Assembly (NCBI RefSeq): GCF_940807255.1
Contig: NZ_CALNWY010000014.1
Coordinates: 42,993 to 106,992, forward strand
Origin: Mixta sp. Marseille-Q2659
Lineage (GTDB): Bacteria > Pseudomonadota > Gammaproteobacteria > Enterobacterales > Enterobacteriaceae
Direction of reading: 5' to 3'
Length of the DNA: 64,000 nt
The notes below the pieces were generated by a model. That model worked only from the letters and a program-made list of their open reading frames with translations, made no database searches and had not been told where the DNA came from. A program made the translations under genes and the position numbers. Shown here piece by piece: positions 46,942 to 56,131 of the stretch (positions are counted from its first letter, which is position 1; every line of letters starts with the position of its first letter).

Positions 46942-49218
46942 ATGACCATTAAAAAAACACCACACCTTGCCCATTGGGGCGCGTTTACCGCCGTTACGGA
47001 AAATGGCCGACTCATCGGCTGTGAACCTTTTTTCGCTGACAGTAATCCTTCACCGATGCTGCAAAGTATTCCGCAGCTTGTCTATTCCGATAAACGTATC
47101 CGCCAGCCCATGGTGCGCCGCTCCTGGCTGAAAGCGCGGGAAAACAGCGATCGCACGCTGCGTGGCCGGGAAGATTTCGTTGCCGTGGACTGGGAAACCG
47201 CCCTCGATCTGGTGGCGCAGGAAAACCAGCGCGTGCGCGAGCGTTATGGCGCCAGCGGCATTTTCACCGGATCTTACGGCTGGTCGTCAGCAGGACGGGT
47301 AAACCATGCGCGCACGCTGGTAAGACGCTTCTATTTCAGCGGTGGCGGCGGTGTGGATCAGGTCGGCAACTACAGTTGGGGTGCTGCGCAGTTTTTTCTG
47401 CCTTACGTGATCGGCACCTATATGCCGCTGACCGGACGCGTTACCGACTGGCCGAGTGTCATTGAACATGCGGAAGTGGTGCTGGCCTTTGGCGGCCTGG
47501 CGCTGAAAAACGCGCAGGTCGCCTCAGGCGGCGCGGGAGAACATACGCTGAAACCGGCGCTGGAACAGCTGGCGCGTAAAGGCACGCGTATCATCAACGT
47601 CAGTCCGATGCGCGATGACTGTCCCGACTGGGTGAATGCTGACTGGATAGCGATTCGGCCCAATACCGATGTGGCGCTGATGCTGGCGCTGGGCTATGAA
47701 ATCGAACGTCTCGGCGCGGCGGACCGTGATTTTCTTAACAGTCACTGCGTTGGCTATCCGCAACTGCGCGCCTATCTGTTGGGAGAAAGCGACGGCGTGG
47801 CGAAAACGCCCGCCTGGGCCAGCGCGATTACTGGCGTGCCGGAAGCGCGCATCGCTGAACTGGCGCGCCAGCTGATCGGCAAACGCAGCTTTATTACCTG
47901 CTCTTATGCGGTACAGCGCGCGCATCGCGGCGAACAACCTTACTGGATGATGATTGCGCTCTCCGCCATGTTAGGGCAGCCGGGACTGCCGGGCGGCGGT
48001 TTCTCATTTGGACACGGATCGATGAACAGCGTCGGCAATCCGCGAATCGATACGCCAGCACCGCTATTGCCCACCGGGCCCAATCCCGCAGGCCTGGCGA
48101 TTCCGGTTGCGCGCATTTGCGACATGCTACTGCAGCCGGGTGAAAACTACGCTTTTCAGGGGCAAACGCATCGCTATCCCGACATTCATCTGATGCACTG
48201 GGCGGGCGGCAACCCTTTCCATCATCACCAGCAGCTTAACCGGCTGGTGGCGGGCTGGCAGCGGCCGGACACCGTTATCGTGCAGGATATTGTCTGGACG
48301 CCAGCGGCGCAGATGGCCGACATTGTATTGCCGGTCACCACCACGCTTGAGCGCAACGACATCGGTGGTTCCTCGCGCGATCGCTTTGTTTTTGCCATGC
48401 AGCAGGCGATAGCGCCGCAGCACCAGGCGCGTAACGATTTCGATATTTTTGCCGATCTGGCCGAGCGACTTGGCTATCGTGAACGCTTCACTGAAAACCG
48501 TAATGAAAGCGAATGGATTGCTCATCTTTATCAGCAGTGCGGCGTTGCGCAGCAGAAAAAAGGCGTAGCGTGGCCCGATTTCGATACCTTCTGGCAGCGT
48601 GGCTATGTGGAAATCCCTGCCAGCGAGCGTGATTATGTCTTTATGGCGGATTTTCGTCGCGATCCGCAGGCGCATCCTGTTCAGACCCACAGCGGAAAAA
48701 TCGAACTTTTTAGCCAGACCATTGCTGATTATCAACTGGATGATATGGCGGGCCACCCGGAATGGCGCGCGCCGCAGGAGTGGCTGGGCAGCGAGCAGGC
48801 GCGTGATTTCCCGCTGCATTTGATCTCGGTGCAACCCAGCGATCGGCTGCATAGCCAGCTGGATGCGACGCCAAACGTACAGGCGAACAAAACCGCCGGA
48901 CATGAAACGCTGTGGATGCATCCGCAGGACGCCGCGTCGCGCAACATTAAAGACGGCGATGAAATCGAAGTCTATAACCCGCGCGGCAGGATGCTGGCAG
49001 GCGTCCGGCTGAACGATGGCCTGACGGCGGGTGTGGTGGTGACGTCTACCGGCGCCTGGTTCGATCCCGGTTTTGGTGCTGACTGGCAGCCGGTAGATCG
49101 CGCCGGAAATCCTAATGTTTTGACACTGGATATCGGCACCTCATCGCTGACCCAGGGACCAAACGCGATGTCCTGTCTGGTGGAGATCCGCAAATGGCAA
49201 ACATTACAAAATAGCTGA
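46942..49218 (+). CDS. BisC/TorZ-type molybdopterin oxidoreductase
   Basis: ATG at 46942 (MTIKKTPHLAHWGAFTAVTENG) is the start that begins the conserved domain; the longer open frame runs into galR. The 758-residue protein is a member of the DMSO reductase family, closest in layout to biotin sulfoxide reductase BisC. GSYGWSSAGR near residue 115 carries the serine that coordinates molybdenum (probably Ser116). There is no N-terminal Fe-S cysteine motif and no twin-arginine signal, so the enzyme should act in the cytoplasm. The substrate is probably an S- or N-oxide. E. coli has no such gene between galR and aas. Confidence 0.85.
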   Translation: MTIKKTPHLAHWGAFTAVTENGRLIGCEPFFADSNPSPMLQSIPQLVYSDKRIRQPMVRRSWLKARENSDRTLRGREDFVAVDWETALDLVAQENQRVRERYGASGIFTGSYGWSSAGRVNHARTLVRRFYFSGGGGVDQVGNYSWGAAQFFLPYVIGTYMPLTGRVTDWPSVIEHAEVVLAFGGLALKNAQVASGGAGEHTLKPALEQLARKGTRIINVSPMRDDCPDWVNADWIAIRPNTDVALMLALGYEIERLGAADRDFLNSHCVGYPQLRAYLLGESDGVAKTPAWASAITGVPEARIAELARQLIGKRSFITCSYAVQRAHRGEQPYWMMIALSAMLGQPGLPGGGFSFGHGSMNSVGNPRIDTPAPLLPTGPNPAGLAIPVARICDMLLQPGENYAFQGQTHRYPDIHLMHWAGGNPFHHHQQLNRLVAGWQRPDTVIVQDIVWTPAAQMADIVLPVTTTLERNDIGGSSRDRFVFAMQQAIAPQHQARNDFDIFADLAERLGYRERFTENRNESEWIAHLYQQCGVAQQKKGVAWPDFDTFWQRGYVEIPASERDYVFMADFRRDPQAHPVQTHSGKIELFSQTIADYQLDDMAGHPEWRAPQEWLGSEQARDFPLHLISVQPSDRLHSQLDATPNVQANKTAGHETLWMHPQDAASRNIKDGDEIEVYNPRGRMLAGVRLNDGLTAGVVVTSTGAWFDPGFGADWQPVDRAGNPNVLTLDIGTSSLTQGPNAMSCLVEIRKWQTLQNS

Positions 49219-49233
49219 TAAATCACATAGCTG

Positions 49234-49255
49234 GTTACATTTTGCGGGTATCTGT
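49234..49255 (+). promoter_or_regulatory. possible OmpR-binding region upstream of the Omr sRNA
   Basis: GGTTACATTTTGCGGGTATC, about 60 bp before the sRNA, resembles the TTACATTTTG-type OmpR half sites found upstream of omrA and omrB in E. coli. A related GGTACATTTT follows at 49291-49300, where it would overlap the -10 region. Confidence 0.45.
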
Positions 49256-49304
49256 TGCGAATGATTGATAGCAGCCCATCGCTGCCGCTTGGTACATTTT
49301 AAGT

Positions 49305-49379
49305 CCCAGAGGTATTGATGGGTGAACATCAAAAATTTTATTGATTACACCAACCTGCGCAGATGCGCAGGTTTTTTTT
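49305..49379 (+). ncRNA. omrA: OmrA/OmrB-family small regulatory RNA
   Basis: The RNA starts CCCAGAGGTATTGATGGGTG, almost identical to the conserved 5' seed of E. coli OmrA/OmrB, and ends in the terminator CAACCTGCGC, AGAT, GCGCAGGTTTTTTTT, also the same as in E. coli. The middle is different and AT-rich. The length is about 75 nt. The seed base-pairs with outer-membrane protein and curli-regulator mRNAs under OmpR control in E. coli. Only one copy is seen here, whereas E. coli has two in tandem between aas and galR. A is used as the name by convenience; A and B cannot be told apart. Confidence 0.92.
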
Positions 49380-49401
49380 GTTTGCATTAAGGTCATGGAC
49401 C

Positions 49402-51120
49402 ATGCCCCGCATACAGAAGTTTCTTGGAAAAGACCAGATTAAAGCGCCATTCAATCCGTTTCGTTTTCGTCTTATTTGTCTGGGCGTCGTGGGATGCCTG
49501 ACTGTTCTGCTGGCCCGCGTTGCTGACCTCCAGTTAATTAATCATCCGATGCTGGAACACGAGGCCGATCAGCGCTCGCTGCGTACCGTCACCCTTCCGA
49601 CTAATCGTGGCACCTTGCTGGATCGTAACGGCGAAACCCTGGCGCTGAGCGTTCCTTCACGCGATATTATTGCCGATCCCCAGCGCGTGCTGGAGGCCAA
49701 CCCCGACTTTACCAGCGCCAAATGGCAATATCTGGCTAACGCACTGAATCAACGCCCCGAACAAATCCAGCAGCAAATCATCGCTAACCCGCATCGCCGT
49801 TTCCTCTATCTCGGCCATAAAATTGAACTGGGTATTGCCAAAGACATTAGCAAGCTGCATCTGAAAGGCATCAGCACGGTTTATAACGACAGCCGTTTTT
49901 ATCCGATGAGCGAGGCGGCGGCGCCGTTAATCGGCATTGTCGGCGCCGATAATACCGGCCTGAACGGACTGGAAAAGGGCTACGATAAAGTGCTGCAGGG
50001 GCAGCCTGGCGTGGAAAAATATCGCCAGGATCGCGAAGGCAACATCATCGCCATGATCGATTACCAGCCGCCGAAACAGCCGCCAACGGTGCAGCTCAGC
50101 ATCGATAAATTCGATCAGTACACGCTTTACAGCAAACTTCGCGACGGCGTGCTGTTGAATAAAGCGGATTCCGGCGCGGCGGTGCTGGTCAAAATCGATA
50201 CCGGCGAAATTCTCGGTATGGCCTCTTATCCCTCCTTCAACCCGAACAACTATGCTGACGTTTCGCCCACGCAGATGCGTAACGTGGCGATCAACGACAG
50301 CTTCGAACCTGGCTCGACGGTAAAACCGCTGGTAGTAATGGAAGGGCTGGAGCGTGGGCTGGTGCGCCCCGACTCGGTGCTGGATACCACGCCCTATCGC
50401 GTTAATGGCCATCTGATTCGCGACGTAGGCCACTGGCCGCGGCTGACCATGACCGGCATTTTGCAAAAATCGAGCGACATCGGCGTATCGCATATTGCGC
50501 TGGCAATGCCTGCCGAAGCGCTGGTAAATACCTATCATGCGTTTGGTCTGGGGAAACCGACCGGACTGGGGCTGACAGGGGAGAGCGTCGGCTATTTTCC
50601 GCTGCATCGTCAGCGCTGGGCGGATATTGAACGAGCGACCTTTTCGTTTGGCTACGGGCTGCGCGTGACGCCGCTACAGATCGCCCGTGAATACGCTACG
50701 CTGGGCAGCTTTGGCATTTATCGTCCGCTTTCTATTACGAAAGTGACGCCGCCGGTTATCGGTAAGCAGGTCGCCAACCCGGAAACGGTAAAAACGGTGG
50801 TGCATATGCTGGAAAGCGACGTACTGCCGGGCGGTACCGGTATTCGCGCGGCGGTGCCGGGCTATCGACTGGCGACCAAAACCGGTACGGCGGAGAAAAT
50901 GGGCAGCAGCGGAAAATATGACGGCGGCTACGTGAACTATACGGCGGGCATTGCGCCAGCCAGTAATCCGCAGGTCGCGCTGGTGGTAATGATTAACCAT
51001 CCTACCGCAGGCGATCACTTTGGCGGCTCGGTTGCGGCGCCGATTTTCGGCAATATTATGGGGCCAGTATTAAAACATATGAATATTGCGCCAGATGCGC
51101 TGGTGAATAATGCGCATTGA
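49402..51120 (+). CDS. FtsI/PBP3-like class B penicillin-binding protein (second PBP3)
   Basis: ATG at 49402 (MPRIQKFLGKDQIKAPFNPFR) has AAGG upstream; the open frame from 49363 would lie inside the sRNA terminator. The 572-residue protein has a short cytoplasmic tail, one membrane anchor (about 18-38), the class B pedestal, and a transpeptidase domain. Motifs are Ser305-TVK, Ser357-Ser-Asp359 and Lys493-Thr-Gly. Similarity to FtsI is strong throughout (EPGSTVKP, RATFSFGYGL, LPGGTG). True ftsI lies in the mra cluster, so this is a paralogue, comparable to PBP3-SAL of Salmonella. The second motif is SSD rather than the SSN of FtsI. Confidence 0.88.
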   Translation: MPRIQKFLGKDQIKAPFNPFRFRLICLGVVGCLTVLLARVADLQLINHPMLEHEADQRSLRTVTLPTNRGTLLDRNGETLALSVPSRDIIADPQRVLEANPDFTSAKWQYLANALNQRPEQIQQQIIANPHRRFLYLGHKIELGIAKDISKLHLKGISTVYNDSRFYPMSEAAAPLIGIVGADNTGLNGLEKGYDKVLQGQPGVEKYRQDREGNIIAMIDYQPPKQPPTVQLSIDKFDQYTLYSKLRDGVLLNKADSGAAVLVKIDTGEILGMASYPSFNPNNYADVSPTQMRNVAINDSFEPGSTVKPLVVMEGLERGLVRPDSVLDTTPYRVNGHLIRDVGHWPRLTMTGILQKSSDIGVSHIALAMPAEALVNTYHAFGLGKPTGLGLTGESVGYFPLHRQRWADIERATFSFGYGLRVTPLQIAREYATLGSFGIYRPLSITKVTPPVIGKQVANPETVKTVVHMLESDVLPGGTGIRAAVPGYRLATKTGTAEKMGSSGKYDGGYVNYTAGIAPASNPQVALVVMINHPTAGDHFGGSVAAPIFGNIMGPVLKHMNIAPDALVNNAH

Positions 51121-51158
51121 TTCATGGCTCAGCATCAGCTGAACAGGGGAAATAGCTA

Positions 51159-51195
51159 TAAAAGCCGCTTATCAATTTAATAATCGGCTTTTTTT
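51159..51195 (+). terminator. terminator after the PBP3-like gene
   Basis: AAAAGCCG, an AT-rich loop and CGGCTTTTTTT make a short stem with a seven-T run. Confidence 0.7.
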
Positions 51196-51267
51196 CATTA
51201 TCTGGCCGGGTTTGCCGAAGCGCTTTTCTGTTATAAGGTTTACGGTAGTAGCTAACTGGCCGCTGAA

Positions 51268-51738
51268 TTAAAATTCACGTTTAACAACGATATAACCATT
51301 GAATCTAATGCTGCACTCATCATCATTAACTAATAGCGAAGCTATAGTAATGTTATGCTTGTTTTGTGCGTTAACGAAATCATATTTAACAATAATGTTT
51401 TGAGCGTTAGATTCCAGATAAAGCTCCTTATATTTACTCTCTGAGAAAAAATGTGCAGCTTCGTTGTTATAGCTGTCCTTGGCATAAAAATCAGCGATTT
51501 GTGAAGTAACTTTTTGTTTATATAATAATGAGAGCTGTGTTTTATCAATGATAAGTTCACTCTGCTGGATGCCAAAATCATTTACCATTGCATCGAGCAT
51601 GCTAACGGCCACGCTTCTGTTAATGTCAAGACACGATTCGGGCGTAACGTTAGCGAGTGCTGATGAAAGGGAAAAAGCGAATAAATATAGCGCAAGGAAA
51701 AACGTCAACACAACCTTTAATATCGGCGCCGCTATCAT
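51268..51738 (-). CDS. AT-rich small secreted protein of unknown function
   Basis: The 156-residue product has an N-terminal signal peptide (hydrophobic residues 6-28, cleavage after ALA near residue 29) and a mature domain with exactly two cysteines, Cys36 (TPESCLDIN) and Cys142 (DDECSIRFNGY), which could form a disulfide. The mature part is rich in Lys, Asn, Tyr and Ser, and the DNA is far more AT-rich than its neighbours, suggesting transfer. The ending CSIRFNGYIVVKREF recalls a family of small exported enterobacterial proteins, but I cannot name a function. It is convergent with the PBP3-like gene. Confidence 0.7.
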   Translation of the reverse strand: MIAAPILKVVLTFFLALYLFAFSLSSALANVTPESCLDINRSVAVSMLDAMVNDFGIQQSELIIDKTQLSLLYKQKVTSQIADFYAKDSYNNEAAHFFSESKYKELYLESNAQNIIVKYDFVNAQNKHNITIASLLVNDDECSIRFNGYIVVKREF

Positions 51739-52098
51739 CTTTAAGCCATAAATAAGTCGGGGTTGCCATAATCAACTTCTTTTAATTTGGTAGCGCCATT
51801 ATGCAGTGTTAATTGATTAATTTAACCGGGAATTGCGTATTTCTGGAAGTGGCTCACAAAAACATAAAGCAATAAATAAAGCGGAGGGAGTTATTTATTG
51901 TATTAATTAATAGCATATGAGTAACATGCCCTATTAATAAATACGGGGTAATGAATTATTTAATATTAGATGTTTTTGGGCCAGGCGCCGTCCTGTTTTA
52001 CCCAGCAAAAAAAGAGAGGTTTTCATCCTGTCGGCGTTGAGTTCGGCCTGCCTTTGCTGCATGGTTATAGACAGTTTTTTTGCTGCTAAGGAGCTGGC
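51739..52098. other. AT-rich gap upstream of aas
   Basis: About 360 bp with many A/T runs. A 29-codon frame at 51951-52040 is noted but not called. Nothing else recognisable apart from the aas ribosome binding site AAGGAG; it probably holds the promoters of aas and of the secreted protein gene. Confidence 0.4.
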
Positions 52099-54240
52099 AT
52101 GCTTTTTAACCTTTTCCGTTTTCTGTTTCGTCTCCTGTGGCGCGTGCAGCTGCGTGGCGATCTTTCCGGGCTGCGCAAAGAAAAGGTGCTGATTACACCT
52201 AATCATGCGTCGTTTCTGGATGGCGTATTGCTTGCGCTGTTCCTGCCGGTCAAGCCGGTTTTCGCTATTTATTCCGACATTAACGATAAGTGGTTTATGC
52301 GACTGGTTAAGCCACTGGTGGATTTTGTGCCACTCGATCCGATGCGGCCAATGTCGATCAAATATCTGGTGCGCACCCTCAATGAAGGGCGACCGGTGGT
52401 GATTTTCCCGGAAGGCCGCATTACGGTTACCGGCTCTTTAATGAAAATCTACAGCGGCGCCGGCTTTATAGCGGCGAAGTCGCAGGCAACAGTGGTGCCG
52501 ATGCGCATTGAAGGCGCGGAATATACGCCTTTTGGCCGTCTTGGCGGCGTTTTCAAGCACCGACTGTTTCCGCGCATTACTCTGACCGTGCTGCCGCCGA
52601 CGCTAATTCCGATGCCGGATGCGCCGCGCGCGCGCGATCGGCGAACGCTGGCCGGTGAGCATCTTCATCATATTATGATGGAGGCGCGCATGGCAGTGCG
52701 CCCGCGCGAAACGCTTTTTGAAGCCTTTCTCAGCGCCCGTACCCGCTACGGCTGGTTCAAACCCTGTATCGAAGATATTAATTTCAAACCTGACAGCTAT
52801 AGCGGGCTGCTGAAAAAATCGCTGGGCGTGGGACGTATTCTGGAGCGCTATACCCAGCCGGGGGAATATGTCGGTCTGCTGCTGCCGAACACGACCGTTA
52901 CCGCCGCGGCAATTTTCGGCGCCACGTTGCGCGCCCGTATTCCGGCGATGCTCAACTATACCGCGGGCGTCAATGGGCTCACCAGCGCGGTGACTGCCGC
53001 CCAAATCAAAACCGTTTTCACCTCCAGGCAATTTCTGGAGAAAGGCAACCTGTGGCATTTGCCGCAGGGGATCCCGCAGGTGCAATGGATCTTTCTGGAA
53101 GATCTGAAAGATAGCGTAACCGGCAAGGATAAACTCTGGATCCTCGCGCACCTGTTAGTGCCGCGACGCGCCATGCTGCCGCAGCAGGCGGAAGATGCTG
53201 CTATGGTACTGTTTACCTCCGGTTCGGAAGGCAATCCGAAAGGCGTTGTTCACTCCCATAAAAGCCTGCTGGCGAATGTTGAGCAGATTCGCACCGTGGC
53301 GGATTTTACGCCGCGCGATCGCTTTATGGCCTCGCTGCCGCTGTTCCATGCATTTGGGCTGACGGTTGGTCTGTTTACGCCGCTGTTTACCGGCGCACAG
53401 GTCTTTTTATATCCCAGCCCGCTGCACTATCGCGTGGTGCCGGAGCTGGTTTATGACCGTAACTGTACCGTTCTGTTCGGCACCTCGACGTTCCTCGGCA
53501 ACTATGCCCGCTTCGCAAATCCTTACGACTTTGCGCGCCTGCGCTACGTGGTCGCCGGGGCGGAGAAATTGCAGGAAGGCGTGCGCCAGCTTTATCAGGA
53601 TCGCTTCGGCATCCGTATTCTGGAAGGCTATGGCGTGACCGAATGCGCGCCGGTCGTCGCGATTAACGTGCCGATGGCGGCGAAACCGCATACCGTCGGG
53701 CGCATTCTGCCAGGCATGGATTCGCGGCTAATGTCGGTGCCGGGCATTGAGCAGGGCGGGCGGCTACAGCTGCGCGGTCCGAATATTATGAAAGGGTATC
53801 TGCGTGTTGAGCATCCGGGCGAGCTGGAGCCGCCGATGGCTGATAACGGAGAAGGCGTGATGGAGCCGGGCTGGTATGACACCGGCGATATTGTCAGCTT
53901 CGATGAGGGCGGCTTCTGTCAGATTCAGGGCAGGGCGAAGCGCTTCGCCAAGATTGCCGGTGAGATGGTCTCGCTGGAAGTGGTTGAGCAAATTGCCCTG
54001 AAAGCCTCGCCGGAGAAACAGCACGCCGCCACCATTAAGCCCGACGGCAATCGCGGCGAGGCGCTGGTGCTGTTTACTACCGATAAGGAACTGCAACGCG
54101 ATCGTCTGCAGCAGGCGGCGCGCGAACTGGGCGCGGCGGAGTTGGCGATACCGCGCGACATTCGTTTCCTGCAACAGCTGCCGCTGCTGGGCAGCGGTAA
54201 ACCCGATTTTGTCACGCTGAAAAAAATGGTGGAAGAATGA
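52099..54240 (+). CDS. aas: acyl-ACP synthetase / 2-acylglycerophosphoethanolamine acyltransferase
   Basis: The 713-residue inner-membrane enzyme (E. coli 719) re-acylates lysophospholipids. The N-terminal acyltransferase domain has the catalytic HX4D box in [11 protein letters not shown] near residue 36 and [12 protein letters not shown] near 108; the C-terminal half is an AMP-forming acyl-ACP synthetase with [17 protein letters not shown] near 375 and GWYDTGDIV near 592. The stop overlaps lplT by 4 bp, matching the E. coli aas-lplT operon in which LplT supplies the lysolipid substrate. Confidence 0.96.
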   Translation: MLFNLFRFLFRLLWRVQLRGDLSGLRKEKVLITPNHASFLDGVLLALFLPVKPVFAIYSDINDKWFMRLVKPLVDFVPLDPMRPMSIKYLVRTLNEGRPVVIFPEGRITVTGSLMKIYSGAGFIAAKSQATVVPMRIEGAEYTPFGRLGGVFKHRLFPRITLTVLPPTLIPMPDAPRARDRRTLAGEHLHHIMMEARMAVRPRETLFEAFLSARTRYGWFKPCIEDINFKPDSYSGLLKKSLGVGRILERYTQPGEYVGLLLPNTTVTAAAIFGATLRARIPAMLNYTAGVNGLTSAVTAAQIKTVFTSRQFLEKGNLWHLPQGIPQVQWIFLEDLKDSVTGKDKLWILAHLLVPRRAMLPQQAEDAAMVLFTSGSEGNPKGVVHSHKSLLANVEQIRTVADFTPRDRFMASLPLFHAFGLTVGLFTPLFTGAQVFLYPSPLHYRVVPELVYDRNCTVLFGTSTFLGNYARFANPYDFARLRYVVAGAEKLQEGVRQLYQDRFGIRILEGYGVTECAPVVAINVPMAAKPHTVGRILPGMDSRLMSVPGIEQGGRLQLRGPNIMKGYLRVEHPGELEPPMADNGEGVMEPGWYDTGDIVSFDEGGFCQIQGRAKRFAKIAGEMVSLEVVEQIALKASPEKQHAATIKPDGNRGEALVLFTTDKELQRDRLQQAARELGAAELAIPRDIRFLQQLPLLGSGKPDFVTLKKMVEE

Positions 54241-55436
54241 AGCTCTCCGGTCAGGGATCCTCATTAATGTCGCGCGGCATGCTGGCGGTAATCGTCGCCC
54301 AGTTTTTCTCGGCGTTCGGCGATAACGCGTTACTGTTCGCTACGCTGGCAGTGCTGAAAAATCAGCACTATCCCGACTGGAGCCAGCCGGTATTGCAGAT
54401 GGTGTTTGTCGCCACCTATATTTTGCTGGCGCCCTTTGTCGGCCAGATGGCGGACAGCTTTGCTAAAGGGCGGGTGATGATGCTGGCGAACGGCCTGAAG
54501 CTGCTGGGCGCGCTGGTGATCTGCTTCGGTCTGGATCCTTTTGCCGGTTATGCGCTGGTTGGCATCGGCGCGGCGGCCTACTCACCGGCGAAGTACGGCA
54601 TTCTGGGCGAAATCACCGATGGCGAGCAGCTGGTCAAAGCCAACGGCCTGATGGAAGCCTCAACCATTGCGGCGATTCTGTTGGGATCGGTGGCGGGCGG
54701 CGTGCTGGCAGACTGGAGCCTGCTGGCGGCGTTGATCGCCTGCGTATTAACCTATGCGCTGGCGGTAGCCGCCAACGTATTGATTCCCAAACTGCAGGCG
54801 GCGCGTCCCGGTCAGAGCTGGCATCCGGTTGCGATGGCGCGCAGTTTTTTCCGGGCCGCCCGGCTGCTGTGGCGCAACGGGGAAACGCGCTTTTCGCTGG
54901 TCGGCACCAGCCTGTTTTGGGGCGCAGGCGTCACGTTGCGCTTTTTGCTGGTGCTGTGGGTGCCGGTAGCGCTGGGCATTACCGACAATAAAACGCCGAC
55001 ATTATTAAATGCGATGGTGGCGATCGGGATTGTGGTTGGCGCGGCGGCGGCGGCGAAGCTGGTGACATTGAAAACCGTCGGACGCTGTATGCCGGCGGGC
55101 GTATTGATCGGCGTGGCGGTGGTCTTTTTTGCGTTACAGCACACTCAGCTGAATGCTTATGCGCTGCTGATCGTGATTGGCGTGCTGGGCGGTTTTTTTG
55201 TGGTGCCGCTAAATGCGCTGCTTCAGGAGCGCGGCAAACAGACGGTGGGCGCAGGCAATGCTATTGCGGTGCAGAACCTGGGCGAGAACAGCGCCATGCT
55301 GGTGATGCTGGGGCTCTATTCGCTGGCGATTAAGCTGGGTGCGCCGCCGGTTGCCACCGGCGTTGGCTTTGGCGTGCTGTTTGCATTAGCGATTGCCGTA
55401 CTTCGGGGTTGGCAGCTGGCGCAGAAGCGTCAGTAA
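54237..55436 (+). CDS. lplT: lysophospholipid transporter LplT
   Basis: The 399-residue MFS protein (E. coli 397) flips lysophosphatidylethanolamine across the inner membrane to Aas. About twelve hydrophobic segments are present, with the family stretches [33 protein letters not shown] and [14 protein letters not shown]. Translation is coupled to aas through ATGA. Confidence 0.96.
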   Translation: MKLSGQGSSLMSRGMLAVIVAQFFSAFGDNALLFATLAVLKNQHYPDWSQPVLQMVFVATYILLAPFVGQMADSFAKGRVMMLANGLKLLGALVICFGLDPFAGYALVGIGAAAYSPAKYGILGEITDGEQLVKANGLMEASTIAAILLGSVAGGVLADWSLLAALIACVLTYALAVAANVLIPKLQAARPGQSWHPVAMARSFFRAARLLWRNGETRFSLVGTSLFWGAGVTLRFLLVLWVPVALGITDNKTPTLLNAMVAIGIVVGAAAAAKLVTLKTVGRCMPAGVLIGVAVVFFALQHTQLNAYALLIVIGVLGGFFVVPLNALLQERGKQTVGAGNAIAVQNLGENSAMLVMLGLYSLAIKLGAPPVATGVGFGVLFALAIAVLRGWQLAQKRQ

Positions 55437-55492
55437 AGCGCGCCTGTACGGCCAGCAGCAACAGTGGAGAGATGAAATGAGAAGGCGTGGCG

Positions 55493-56053
55493 ATGCAGTT
55501 TGAATCCAGCAGGCTGACCTACCAATCCCTGAAAGAAAGCGACTGGCCTTTCTTTTTAGCGCTGAGCAAAGATCGCGAGGTGATGAAGTATGTTTCCGAT
55601 GCACTAAGCGACCAGCAGATTCGCGAAACGCGTTTTGCGATCCGATTACCAGAATGGCGCAAAGGGAGTGCGCACTGGCTATGCCTGACTATGCGTGAAA
55701 AAGAGACGCAGGCTCCGGTCGGCTTTACGGGTTTTATTGACCGCGGCGACGGCGTTGCAGAGGTGGGTTTTCTGCTGGCCCGCGCGTTTCATGGCATGGG
55801 TTACGGCACTGAATCACTAAACCGCATCGTCTCGCTGGCTTTCGATGAATACAGCTTTCGAAAATTACAGGCAACGGTCACGGCGGGCAACATTGCGTCA
55901 AAGCGCACCTTGTTAAAAGCGGGCTTTATCCATGAAGCAACGCTGCGTGAGAGCTTCTGTATTGATGGTCGGTGGCTGGATGACTGGCTGTTTAGCTTGC
56001 CAAAGGCGGATGCGCCGCTATCGGCAGCCTCGCCTGAAATCCCTTCTCGCTAA
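55493..56053 (+). CDS. RimJ/RimL-type GNAT acetyltransferase
   Basis: ATG at 55493 with GAAGG seven bases upstream gives 186 residues; GTG at 55487 is an alternative. The protein follows the RimJ/RimL pattern: N-terminal RLTYQSLKESDWPFFLALS, the acetyl-CoA-binding VGFLLARAFHGMGYGTESL near residue 95-115, and ATVTAGNIASKRTLLKAGF near 130-150. Relatives acetylate protein N termini or small molecules; the substrate is not known. It lies between lplT and tas, where E. coli has no gene. Confidence 0.82.
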   Translation: MQFESSRLTYQSLKESDWPFFLALSKDREVMKYVSDALSDQQIRETRFAIRLPEWRKGSAHWLCLTMREKETQAPVGFTGFIDRGDGVAEVGFLLARAFHGMGYGTESLNRIVSLAFDEYSFRKLQATVTAGNIASKRTLLKAGFIHEATLRESFCIDGRWLDDWLFSLPKADAPLSAASPEIPSR

Positions 56054-56095
56054 GCTGGAAGTAACCCGCGCGACAAGTCAAAAGGCTTTACGATG

Positions 56096-56131
56096 AAAAA
56101 AGCGCAGCGCATAACGCTGCGCTTTTTTTTA
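56096..56131. terminator. bidirectional terminator between the acetyltransferase and tas
   Basis: AAAAAAGCGCAGCG, CATAA, CGCTGCGCTTTTTTTT: strong symmetric stem, with A and T runs on opposite sides. Confidence 0.88.

Noticed and set aside
49363..49401. Upstream extension of the PBP3-like gene by 13 codons
   Set aside because: These codons lie within the sRNA terminator; ATG at 49402 has a better ribosome binding site and a sensible N terminus.
51951..52040. 29-codon frame MNYLILDVFGPGAVLFYPAK... before aas
   Set aside because: GGGG is present just upstream but the frame is short, isolated and without recognised homologues; not enough to call.
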